From the NCBI GenBank assembly GCA_030597485.1, contig JAUVRU010000165.1:1-5850 (forward strand): DNA of 5,850 nt, read 5' to 3'. A program made the position numbers and the translations under genes. The stretch is from Anaerolineae bacterium. GTDB taxonomy: Bacteria > Chloroflexota > Anaerolineae > 4572-78 > NAK82. The notes under the pieces were generated by a model. That model made no database searches and was not told the origin of the DNA. It saw only the letters and a program-made list of their open reading frames with translations. Positions 1 to 5,850 of the stretch are shown piece by piece; position 1 is the first letter of the stretch, and every line of letters starts with the position of its first letter.

Positions 1-45
1 ATCAACGGTCACTTGTCATCCGCCGGATCCGCAAACGACCGAACG

Positions 46-88
46 AGCGAGCCGGCAATCGACCGATACGTCGGTTTGCCGGCTCGCT
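46..88. repeat. Long inverted repeat (hairpin) upstream of the cell-wall gene
   Basis: Two perfectly complementary 13-base arms, AGCGAGCCGGCAA at 46-58 and TTGCCGGCTCGCT at 76-88, enclose a second 5-bp stem (ACCGA 62-66 with TCGGT 71-75) capped by the tetraloop TACG. The transcript could form an 18-bp stem with one 3-base bulge (59-61). It lies 23 bases before the chosen start of the next gene. No T-run follows on either strand, so it is not a classical intrinsic terminator. It could end an upstream transcript, act as a leader structure or bind a protein; the sequence does not decide between these. The repeat itself is certain; its role is inference. Confidence 0.75.
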
Positions 89-101
89 GATCGCCCAGGT
101 T

Positions 102-105
102 GGAG
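102..105 (+). promoter_or_regulatory. Ribosome binding site deciding the TTG start at 112
   Basis: GGAG at 102-105 lies 6 bases before TTG 112. The other in-frame TTG, at 100, has only an AGG directly touching it, which is too close to work. This favours 112 as the start of the cell-wall gene. Confidence 0.5.
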
Positions 106-111
106 ATCGCT

Positions 112-1659
112 TTGACCATCCACCCCTTCCCTGTCTCCTTCATCCGTCGCGCCGCCTGTGCGGCCCGGCGCTCGTGGCAGCTGCTCAATGCCGGCCGACC
201 CTTCCGGTTCGTCGCCAGCAAATTGCTGGTTCTGTCCGTGCTCAGCTTGCTCGTCGCTGGGTATTCGCTGGCCGGTGTGCCAGTCACCCTGGAAGTGAAC
301 GGTCACCCCCAGCACCGGCGTACCCACCAGGCAACAGTGGCCGGATTGCTGCGTGAGGCCAACGTCGATCTGCACCCCGAAGACATCGTCTCTCCGCCGC
401 TTGACACCAGGTTGGCCCCGGGTAGCGTTGTGACGGTGAGATTGGCCCGTCCGGTGCTTATTGAAGCCGACGGGACTCGGGTAACCATCCGCACCCAGCG
501 CCGCCAGATGGCGGACGTCCTGGTCGAAGCTGGCATCGCTGTCAAGCCGCACGACGATGTGCTGATCGATGGGCAGCCGTGGCAGATGGACGCCGACCTG
601 CCTGAGCCAGAACCTGACACGCACCACGACGGTCGGGGGCTGGCAATAGGATTCGTCCCACCTCCTGCCCTGCGCATTGTGCTGCACCGGTCCGTTCCTG
701 TCACCCTCATTGACGGAAAAGTGCCCGTCACCTTCTACACCACGCGGCCAACCGTCGGGGAAGCGTTGTTGTCGGAGGGGATTCTGCTCTACCTGGGTGA
801 TCGGGTGTCTCCCAGTCTGGGTAGCCCGATGTTGGCTGGCGCGACCGTTCATATCCAACGCTCGACGCCGGTCACAATCCACGTTGACGGACATACACTT
901 CACACTCGCACCCAACGTGCCACTGTAGGTAGCATGCTGGCACAAGAGGGAATCCTGCTGGTGGGCAAGGACTACACCCTGCCGCCCAACAGCGCACGCA
1001 TCGCCGACAGTATGTCCATCCAGGTGGTGAGGGTTCAGGAGGCACTCAAAGTCGAGGAACAACTCATACCCTTTGAAACCAACTGGGTACCTACGCCTGA
1101 CATGCCGATTGACACTCAGCAGATGACGGAATCTGGTGAAGCGGGATTGACCCGGCGTCGATATCGAATCACCTACGAGAACGGGCGTCAGGTGAGCAAT
1201 GTGCTGGAAGACGAGTGGTTGGAACGCGTCCCCACCACCAAGATCATCGCGTACGGCACGAGGATCACCGTCCAAACAATGGAGACCCCCGACGGCATCA
1301 TTGAATACTGGCGACATTTCAGGGCGCTGGCCACAGCCTACTCGGCCGCCACCGCGGGCAAGTCCAGGGACCACCCCCAGTACGGCATAACCCGTACCGG
1401 CATGAAGGCGGGACACGGCGTGATCGCCGTGGATCCCAAGGTGATTCCGCTAGGCAGTCGGGTCTACGTGTCTGGCTACGGCGGGGCCATAGCTGGCGAC
1501 ACCGGCTCGTCGGTCGTGGGCCGGCACGTCGACCTGGGTTTTGACGACGACAAGCCCCCCCCCAGCCTATATCGGTGGGTGGACGTCTACCTCCTCACCC
1601 CCGTGCCCCCACCGGGTCAGATTGGTCACGTCCTGCCAAATTGGCCCCAGGAGCGCTGA
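112..1659 (+). CDS. YabE-like cell-wall protein: DUF348 repeats, G5 and 3D domain
   Basis: Probable membrane-anchored peptidoglycan-remodelling protein of 515 residues. A basic N-terminus leads to one hydrophobic segment (about 35-54), a signal anchor that would place the rest outside the membrane. Four DUF348 units follow (about 57-112, 113-192, 194-250, 252-308), each opening with a 'PVTL/I...DG' strand and carrying an 'ATV/TV..LL.E..I' helix. A G5 domain (about 310-390) and a C-terminal 3D domain (about 404-497) complete it. The 3D domain shows 'ATAYS', 'VDP..IPLGS' and 'DTGSSVVGRHVDLG'; Asp441, Asp463 and Asp474 fit its conserved aspartates. The 3D fold is related to the MltA lytic transglycosylase double-psi barrel, so glycan cleavage is likely but unproven. 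Repeat 2 carries an insertion of about 27 Pro/Asp/His-rich residues before its last strand. An in-frame TGA at 88-90 limits the N-terminus; TTG 112 is preferred to TTG 100 because of its ribosome binding site. The architecture resembles Bacillus YabE and, apart from the catalytic end, actinobacterial RpfB. It is followed after 3 bases by rsmA. Confidence 0.88.
   Translation: MTIHPFPVSFIRRAACAARRSWQLLNAGRPFRFVASKLLVLSVLSLLVAGYSLAGVPVTLEVNGHPQHRRTHQATVAGLLREANVDLHPEDIVSPPLDTRLAPGSVVTVRLARPVLIEADGTRVTIRTQRRQMADVLVEAGIAVKPHDDVLIDGQPWQMDADLPEPEPDTHHDGRGLAIGFVPPPALRIVLHRSVPVTLIDGKVPVTFYTTRPTVGEALLSEGILLYLGDRVSPSLGSPMLAGATVHIQRSTPVTIHVDGHTLHTRTQRATVGSMLAQEGILLVGKDYTLPPNSARIADSMSIQVVRVQEALKVEEQLIPFETNWVPTPDMPIDTQQMTESGEAGLTRRRYRITYENGRQVSNVLEDEWLERVPTTKIIAYGTRITVQTMETPDGIIEYWRHFRALATAYSAATAGKSRDHPQYGITRTGMKAGHGVIAVDPKVIPLGSRVYVSGYGGAIAGDTGSSVVGRHVDLGFDDDKPPPSLYRWVDVYLLTPVPPPGQIGHVLPNWPQER
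1649..1653 (+). promoter_or_regulatory. Ribosome binding site for rsmA
   Basis: AGGAG sits inside the last codons of the preceding gene, 9 bases before GTG 1663. It supports that GTG over the downstream in-frame GTG at 1726, which has no comparable site, and suggests the two genes are translated from one mRNA. Confidence 0.6.
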
Positions 1660-1662
1660 AGC

Positions 1663-2622
1663 GTGGACACTGCTCAGTCTTCAGCCCACCGCCAACACAC
1701 CGGCTCTCTCGCCCCACACGCCAGCGTGCGCACCCTCCTCGAACGTTACCACCTGCAGCCCCGCAGAGATCTCGGACAGCATTTCCTTTCCGACCCCAAC
1801 CTGTTGAACAAGATCGTGCAGGCGGCAGACCTCTCGCCGGAGACAACGGTGCTGGAGATTGGCCCGGGACTGGGAACACTAACACGGCATCTGGCCCAGG
1901 TCGCCGGCCGCGTGATTGCTGTGGAGCTGGATGAAGCAATGTGCCAGGTGCTGCGCCAGGAGCTGGCTGAGCTATCCAACGTTGATGTTGTGCCAGGGGA
2001 CATCCTCAAGATCGACCCAGCTGACCTGCTGACGTCGTCCACCGGCGAGACACGTGAGAGCACAGCAGATGCATCAGCGTACACGGTTGTCGCCAATCTG
2101 CCCTACTACATCACCTCGGCCGCCATCCGCCATCTGCTGGAAGCCGCTCCCCCTCCGCGCCGGATTGTGCTCACCGTGCAGCAAGAGGTGGCGCAACGGA
2201 TCGTTGCCGGGCCGGGCAAGATGAGTCTCCTGGCAATCAGTGTGCAGTTCTACGGACATCCACGCATCGTGGCGCGTATCCCGGCCGGTGCCTTCATCCC
2301 TCCCCCACAAGTGAACTCGGCGGTCATCAGGATTGACGTGTACGACACCCCTCCGGTCGAAGTTCCCAGCACACGCGCCTTCTTCCAAGTTGCTCGCGCC
2401 GGCTTCAGTCAGAAGCGCAAGCAGCTGAAGAACGCCCTGAGCGGCGGGTTGGGCCTGCCCGGCGACCAGGCCACCGTGGCCCTGAACCATGCAAAGATAG
2501 ACCCTCGGCGGCGCGCACAGACCCTCTCTCTGGCTGAGTGGGCCGCCCTGACGCGTACCCTATACCAGTCACCTCCCTATCACGGTCTGAAAGCCGAGCC
2601 GGACGAGCGGCAATCCGCTTGA
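1663..2622 (+). CDS. rsmA: 16S rRNA (adenine1518-N6/adenine1519-N6)-dimethyltransferase RsmA (KsgA)
   Basis: SAM-dependent enzyme that dimethylates the two adjacent adenines in the 3'-terminal hairpin of 16S rRNA during late small-subunit assembly, in the cytoplasm. The 319-residue protein has the family signature throughout: 'LGQHFL.D' at 37-44, SAM motif I 'EIGPGLGTLT' at 65-74, the ribose-binding acid Glu88 in 'AVELD', 'GD' at 112-113, catalytic motif IV 'NLPYYIT' at 145-151, 'FIPPPQVNSAV' at 211-221, and the basic 'FSQKRKQLKNAL' segment at 248-259. The N-terminus is about 30 residues longer than the compact E. coli enzyme, and a Ser/Thr-rich loop (about 122-139) precedes the catalytic motif. 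It begins 3 bases after the YabE-like gene, so the two probably form an operon. In Bacillus the matching order is yabE-rnmV-ksgA; rnmV is not present here. Its TGA stop lies inside the -35 box of the next gene's promoter. Loss of this enzyme gives kasugamycin resistance in well-studied bacteria. Confidence 0.97.
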   Translation: MDTAQSSAHRQHTGSLAPHASVRTLLERYHLQPRRDLGQHFLSDPNLLNKIVQAADLSPETTVLEIGPGLGTLTRHLAQVAGRVIAVELDEAMCQVLRQELAELSNVDVVPGDILKIDPADLLTSSTGETRESTADASAYTVVANLPYYITSAAIRHLLEAAPPPRRIVLTVQQEVAQRIVAGPGKMSLLAISVQFYGHPRIVARIPAGAFIPPPQVNSAVIRIDVYDTPPVEVPSTRAFFQVARAGFSQKRKQLKNALSGGLGLPGDQATVALNHAKIDPRRRAQTLSLAEWAALTRTLYQSPPYHGLKAEPDERQSA

Positions 2623-2647
2623 CAAATAGAACGAATGTGCGTATGAT
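2619..2647 (+). promoter_or_regulatory. Near-consensus sigma70-type promoter for the radical SAM gene
   Basis: A perfect -35 TTGACA (2619-2624), a 17-base spacer and a -10 TATGAT (2642-2647, one mismatch to TATAAT). The surrounding 2625-2650 stretch is clearly richer in A/T than the neighbouring genes. The rsmA stop TGA (2620-2622) is part of the -35 box. Initiation about 7 bases after the -10 falls at 2653-2655, that is, on the ATG at 2654, so the transcript should have essentially no 5' leader. The promoter would uncouple this gene from the upstream operon. Confidence 0.82.
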
Positions 2648-2653
2648 AAAGCT

Positions 2654-3820
2654 ATGCATGTGGTAACATCCCCCGACGTCGAACAGAAGATCCGGCTCCT
2701 GGATCAGGTGGCCAGCCTCGACCGCGACGGCGAACCTGGGCTGACCCCGACCCAGCCAACCAAGGCTGATTTCCTGGCTGGGTCCATCTATCAGGTGCAG
2801 CGACCGGACGGCCCGATGACCGTGATGCGCACCGTGCAGACCAGTGCCTGCGAGCGGAACTGTCGCTATTGTGCCTTTCGGGCGGGGCGCAGTGCCATGG
2901 CACGCGTCAGTTTCACCCCCGACGAGCTGGCTCACGGCTTCGACTGCATGCAACGGGCCGGTGTCGTGAGGGGGCTGTTCCTGAGCAGCGGAGTGGTTGG
3001 CGGCGGGGTCAGGACTATGGACCCTATGTTGGCCACCGCAGAGCTGCTCCGGCACAAATACGCATATACTGGTTACCTCCACCTCAAGATTATGCCCGGG
3101 GCCCAGAGGGCGCAGATAGAACAGGCCATGCAGCTGGCCGACCGGGTATCTGTCAACCTGGAGAGCGTGGATGCCAGGAGACTGGCGTCCATTGCTCGGG
3201 ACAAGGATTTCGAGGGTGAGTTGCTGTCGGCCGTGCGCCAGGTTAGCGAGATCGTCAACGCACGAGAGCCAGGGGCCAAGGTGCCGAGCATGGTCACCCA
3301 ATTCGTCGTCGGCGCGGCCGGCGAGAGCGACCAGGAATTGCTGACCACCGTTGATCGTCTGTACCGTAGGATGAACCTGGCCCGGGCGTACTACTCCGGT
3401 TTCAACCCAGTGCCCGATACGCCACTGGAAGACGCCCCCTCCACCCCTTTGGTACGCGAACACCGGCTTTACCAGGCCGACTGGCTCCTGCGCTTCTACG
3501 GGTTTGCGCTTCGGGAGCTTCCCTTCGATCCAGATGGCTGGCTGCCGAGCGGCACTGATCCCAAGCTGGCCTGGGCACACAAGAGCCATCTGGTCGACCG
3601 GCCTGTGGAGGTCAACCGCGTCAGCCGTTCGCATTTGCTGCGGGTGCCCGGTATCGGCCCACGGAGCGCGGATGCCATTCTGCGTGCCCGCCGCCAGGGT
3701 ACGCTCCGCAGCCTTGCCGATCTGCGTGCGCTGGGCGCGGTGACCGGGCGGGCTGCACCCTTCATCCTGCTCGACGGCCATCGTCCACCCCGTCAGCTCA
3801 GCTTCTGGGACAGTGTCTAG
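2654..3820 (+). CDS. Radical SAM protein with C-terminal helix-hairpin-helix, putative DNA modification/repair family
   Basis: A 388-residue radical SAM enzyme. Cys66, Cys70 and Cys73 form the CxxxCxxC signature ('CERNCRYCAF') that binds the 4Fe-4S cluster used to cleave S-adenosylmethionine. The barrel continues through 'GLFLSSGVVGGG' (107-118), 'GYLHLKIMPG' (140-149), 'ADRVSVNLE' (162-170) and 'REHRLYQADWLLRFYGF' (268-284), matching the family usually annotated as putative DNA modification/repair radical SAM protein. The C-terminus (about 322-375) is a helix-hairpin-helix unit with 'LLRVPGIGPRSADAIL', a likely nucleic-acid-binding element as in ComEA-type proteins. The N-terminal part before the cysteines looks short for the family. 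Many relatives sit beside a DUF4130-type DNA metabolism partner; none is visible within this window. The substrate is unknown. No Shine-Dalgarno sequence precedes the ATG; the start rests on the promoter geometry and on the absence of another good start before the conserved region. Confidence 0.88.
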   Translation: MHVVTSPDVEQKIRLLDQVASLDRDGEPGLTPTQPTKADFLAGSIYQVQRPDGPMTVMRTVQTSACERNCRYCAFRAGRSAMARVSFTPDELAHGFDCMQRAGVVRGLFLSSGVVGGGVRTMDPMLATAELLRHKYAYTGYLHLKIMPGAQRAQIEQAMQLADRVSVNLESVDARRLASIARDKDFEGELLSAVRQVSEIVNAREPGAKVPSMVTQFVVGAAGESDQELLTTVDRLYRRMNLARAYYSGFNPVPDTPLEDAPSTPLVREHRLYQADWLLRFYGFALRELPFDPDGWLPSGTDPKLAWAHKSHLVDRPVEVNRVSRSHLLRVPGIGPRSADAILRARRQGTLRSLADLRALGAVTGRAAPFILLDGHRPPRQLSFWDSV

Positions 3821-3862
3821 CGCTGCACGGGCCGGCATTCTCCTATCTGGGAAACAGCACCG

Positions 3863-4648
3863 GTGAATCACAGCACCACCAAGCAGAGAACACCAGAAGA
3901 AGAGGAACTAGCCAGGAAGCAGGAAGATCTGGCCTATCTGGAAACCGAGATGGCCCAGGGCGAGCTCGATCTGGCCACGTTCCTGGCCGAACTCCAGGCA
4001 TTTGAGAGCCGTTACCTGCGCATCGTGGGGACACGCATGGCCGACCTGGATGAGATCGAGGCCGAGATGGCCGAGATCCAGGCCAGGCAAAGACCCAATG
4101 ACGCTCGGTCACAGAGACAGGCAGCCAGTGTCCGCGCTCAAGCCCGCGAGTCCGCCGAGGCCCGAGATACGGCACAGGAAGCAGGACAGCTGGCGAGATT
4201 CGAGCCGTCGCCGGAGCTCAAGGCGCTCTTCCGCGATCTGGCCAAGCGTATCCACCCGGACCTTTCCACAGACGAACAGCAACTTGTGCGCCGAACCACG
4301 CTTATGGCTGAGGCCAACACAGCATACCGCCGAGGCGACGCCGCCGGACTGGAGCGGATCCTCAACGAGTGGGAGAGTGCCCCGGAGGCAGTCCAGGGGG
4401 AGGGAATGGCCGCCGAGCTGGTACGCGTGATCCGCATGATCGCCCAGGTGCGTCGGCGGCTGGAGACCATACAGACCGAGACTGCCTACTTGAGACAGTC
4501 TGACCTCCACCAACTCAAGCTGGCGGTGGAGGACGCCGAAGCAGCTGAACACGACCTGCTGGCTGAGATGGCGACAGAGCTGGACGCCAGGATGCTGGCG
4601 GCCAGCAGGCACCTGGAACTGCTCAAGTTCGAGGAGCCAATCGCGTGA
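3863..4648 (+). CDS. Coiled-coil protein with a minimal J-domain-like HPD core
   Basis: A 261-residue cytosolic protein, highly charged, with no signal peptide or membrane segment. Residues 11-77 form a Glu/Ala/Leu-rich coiled coil, including 'LAELQAFESRYLRIVG' (41-56). Residues about 78-112 are a polar Arg/Ala/Gln linker. Residues about 116-167 resemble the centre of a DnaJ J domain: helix 'LKALFRDLAKRI', the loop His131-Pro132-Asp133, then helix 'LMAEANTAYRRGD'. HPD is the motif by which J domains stimulate Hsp70 ATPase. The canonical first helix ('YxxLGv') is not evident, so this is a reduced or divergent J domain. A second coiled coil occupies about 186-256. GTG 3863 is the only plausible start after the in-frame TAG at 3818; its ribosome binding site (GGGA near 3849-3852) is weak. 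The last four bases overlap the start of the WD40 gene, so the two products are probably made together. A co-chaperone or scaffold for its partner is possible; the function is unknown. Confidence 0.85.
   Translation: MNHSTTKQRTPEEEELARKQEDLAYLETEMAQGELDLATFLAELQAFESRYLRIVGTRMADLDEIEAEMAEIQARQRPNDARSQRQAASVRAQARESAEARDTAQEAGQLARFEPSPELKALFRDLAKRIHPDLSTDEQQLVRRTTLMAEANTAYRRGDAAGLERILNEWESAPEAVQGEGMAAELVRVIRMIAQVRRRLETIQTETAYLRQSDLHQLKLAVEDAEAAEHDLLAEMATELDARMLAASRHLELLKFEEPIA
4631..4636 (+). promoter_or_regulatory. Ribosome binding site for the WD40 gene inside the preceding gene
   Basis: GAGGAG lies 8 bases before GTG 4645, within codons of the J-like gene. With the GTGA overlap (4645-4648) it fixes the start of the WD40 gene and indicates translational coupling. 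Confidence 0.75.
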
Positions 4649-5850
4649 ATGGCGACAGGGACCGGGGAAGCGACATCGTCCCGGTGGGCACGCACGAACT
4701 GGCAGCCCGCTCGGCCTCTCTGTCCAGGCGCGGCATCATCTTGCTGGGAGAGTTATCCTACTCGCCGCTCGCCGGCTACCGCCATCCGTCCGTGATCGGC
4801 CCAGAGAACGCCGGGCAGATCACTCAGCTGGCGCGCTGGGGCCAGGGTACAGTCAATCAAGTAGCATTCTCCCCCCAGGGGAATCTGCTGGCCATAGCCT
4901 CCTCCGTGGGTGTGTACCTGTACGATGCCGCCACAGTGAAGGAAGTGTCCTTCGTGGCGACAGACGCGCGGGTGACCAGCATAGCCTTCTCCCCCGATGG
5001 AGCAATCCTGGTCTGCGGCGCCAGCGATGGCACGGTGCAGCTGTGGCAGGTGGCGGACGCGGTAATCCTGCGCACCCTGGCGCGGCATCCAGATACCCTC
5101 ACCAGCGTGGCATTCTCCCCCGATGGCGAGACGCTGGCTTCGGCATCCCGAGACGGCACCGTGCGACTGTGGCGCACGTCGGATGGCGTGCGGCTCCGTA
5201 CCTTGGCGGATCAAACGGACCCGGTGACCAGCGTTGCCTTCTCCCCTGATGGGACGTTGCTGGCGCTGGGCTCCGGGGCCGGAAGGTGGTCAACTCACGG
5301 CACCGTGCAGCTATGGCACCCGACCCGGGGAACACTCCTGCACACCCTGGAGGGGCATACCGGCCAGGTGGAGAGCGTGGCCTTCTCACCAGACGGGCGG
5401 ACTCTGGCCTCGGCCTCCCTTGACGGGACAACACAGCTGTGGCAAGCAGAAGACGGTCTCCTGGTTGATGTCCTGAAAGGACGCGCTGGTGGGGTAACCA
5501 GCGCCGTCTTCTCCCCTGACAGCCTGATGCTGGCGTCAGGCTCCGTGAACGGCACCGTGCAGCTGTGGAAAACGGAGGAAGGAGCGCGCGAGCACAGAGA
5601 ACAACAACCTACCCCGCCGCGACGCTCTCCCGACCTCTCCCCTGATGGTGAGACCCTGGCATCGGGAAGCGCAGACGGCAGGGTACGGTCTTGGCGGGCG
5701 AGGGGATGCGTTGACCTGTCCCCCGAGTGTGGCGGGCTGCTTCATACCCTGGACCAGTTCAGCGCCGCCGTCGCGACTGTGGCCTTCGCCCCCGACGGGA
5801 ACACTGTGGCCTCGGGGTCCCAGGCTGGCTCAATCCAGCTATGGCGCGCC
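4645..5850 (+). CDS. WD40 repeat (beta-propeller) protein, 3' end outside the window
   Basis: The frame is open from GTG 4645 to the last base, giving 402 residues with no stop, so the gene is truncated by the window edge. Residues 1-66 are not WD40. They include 'ELAARSASLSRRGIILLGEL' (18-37), a basic then hydrophobic helix-like stretch, and 'GPENAGQITQLARWG' (52-66). From about 67 there are eight WD40 units with 'VxSVAFSPDG' and 'DGTVQLW' motifs. The SPDG-type motifs start at residues 76, 116, 158, 200, 248, 290, 332 and 382; blade-end aromatics are Tyr93 and Trp134, 176, 224, 266, 308, 350 and 400. Blade 1 ends 'GVYLYD' instead of an LW motif. Blade 4 has a 6-residue insertion (about 212-217), and the start of blade 7 is degenerate. 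No signal peptide is evident. WD40 propellers are protein-interaction platforms; with the overlapping J-like gene this suggests a scaffold or sensor, but no enzymatic domain is seen and the C-terminus is unknown. The start is supported by GAGGAG at 4631-4636. Confidence 0.93.
   Translation, partial: MNGDRDRGSDIVPVGTHELAARSASLSRRGIILLGELSYSPLAGYRHPSVIGPENAGQITQLARWGQGTVNQVAFSPQGNLLAIASSVGVYLYDAATVKEVSFVATDARVTSIAFSPDGAILVCGASDGTVQLWQVADAVILRTLARHPDTLTSVAFSPDGETLASASRDGTVRLWRTSDGVRLRTLADQTDPVTSVAFSPDGTLLALGSGAGRWSTHGTVQLWHPTRGTLLHTLEGHTGQVESVAFSPDGRTLASASLDGTTQLWQAEDGLLVDVLKGRAGGVTSAVFSPDSLMLASGSVNGTVQLWKTEEGAREHREQQPTPPRRSPDLSPDGETLASGSADGRVRSWRARGCVDLSPECGGLLHTLDQFSAAVATVAFAPDGNTVASGSQAGSIQLWRA
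4852..5850 (+). repeat. Tandem WD40-coding repeats, about 126-bp period
   Basis: The SPDG-type motifs begin at 4870, 4990, 5116, 5242, 5386, 5512, 5638 and 5788, giving steps of 120, 126, 126, 144, 126, 126 and 150 bases. Short stretches such as 'TTCTCCCC.GA' and 'GGCACCGTGCAGCT' recur almost unchanged at DNA level, consistent with growth by internal duplication. The array continues past the window end. Confidence 0.85.

Noticed and set aside
1..90. An open + strand frame running from the window edge to TGA 88-90, possibly the 3' end of an upstream gene
   Set aside because: Only 29 codons, no recognisable protein motif, and the last half is the hairpin sequence. It cannot be told apart from chance.
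100..102. TTG 100 as the start of the cell-wall gene
   Set aside because: It adds only four residues and lacks a properly spaced ribosome binding site, whereas TTG 112 has GGAG six bases upstream. It cannot be fully excluded.
16..1416. Long open frame (466 codons) on the minus strand opposite the cell-wall gene
   Set aside because: The + strand gene has continuous family motifs over the whole region; the antisense translation is His/Arg/Gly-rich with no recognisable domain, typical of a GC-rich shadow frame.
3821..3862. Possible terminator or promoter between the radical SAM and J-like genes
   Set aside because: No stable stem with a T-run and no -35/-10 pair of reasonable quality was seen in these 42 bases, so read-through from 2619-2647 is the simpler view.
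2405..3871. Long open frame (488 codons) on the minus strand opposite the radical SAM gene
   Set aside because: It overlaps the end of rsmA and all of a well-supported radical SAM gene; the translation shows no domain and its length is explained by complementary GC-rich codon bias.
4753..5555. Several minus-strand open frames opposite the WD40 repeats with repeated Ser/Arg/Gly-rich patterns
   Set aside because: Their repetition only reflects the tandem WD40 coding units on the + strand.
4864..5850. CRISPR-like or satellite array suggested by regular short repeats
   Set aside because: The period of about 126 bases stays in frame and encodes WD40 blades; repeats are imperfect and there are no spacers.

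Overview
This is a GC-rich (roughly 60% by eye), tightly packed bacterial stretch with all five recognisable genes on the + strand. The protein styles suggest a Chloroflexota bacterium. The strongest hint is the opening of the WD40 protein, where an 'PEN...L..L' segment leads into a first blade ending in 'GVYLYD', a layout I associate with WD40 proteins of that phylum. This assignment is inference; there is no rRNA or marker search behind it.

Layout: (1) Positions 1-111 hold a strong imperfect hairpin (46-88) just ahead of the first gene. (2) 112-1659 encodes a membrane-anchored, YabE-like cell-wall protein with four DUF348 repeats, a G5 domain and a C-terminal 3D domain. (3) Three bases later, 1663-2622 encodes RsmA/KsgA, the 16S rRNA dimethyladenosine transferase. 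This yabE-ksgA order is also known from Firmicutes, where rnmV lies between the two; rnmV is absent here. (4) A near-consensus sigma70-type promoter (2619-2647) overlaps the rsmA stop codon and drives 2654-3820, a radical SAM protein with a C-terminal helix-hairpin-helix, of the putative DNA modification/repair family. The promoter spacing puts the transcription start on or next to the ATG, so this mRNA is probably leaderless. (5) After 42 bp, 3863-4648 encodes a coiled-coil protein with a minimal J-domain-like HPD core. (6) Its stop codon overlaps the GTG start of a WD40 beta-propeller protein (4645 to beyond the window end) with at least eight repeats.

Functionally there are three blocks: cell-wall remodelling plus ribosome maturation (an operon), a separately promoted radical SAM enzyme, and a translationally coupled J-like/WD40 pair of unknown role. 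The most interesting items are the predicted leaderless promoter inside a stop codon and the J-like/WD40 pair. No tRNA, rRNA, CRISPR array, insertion sequence or phage gene was seen.
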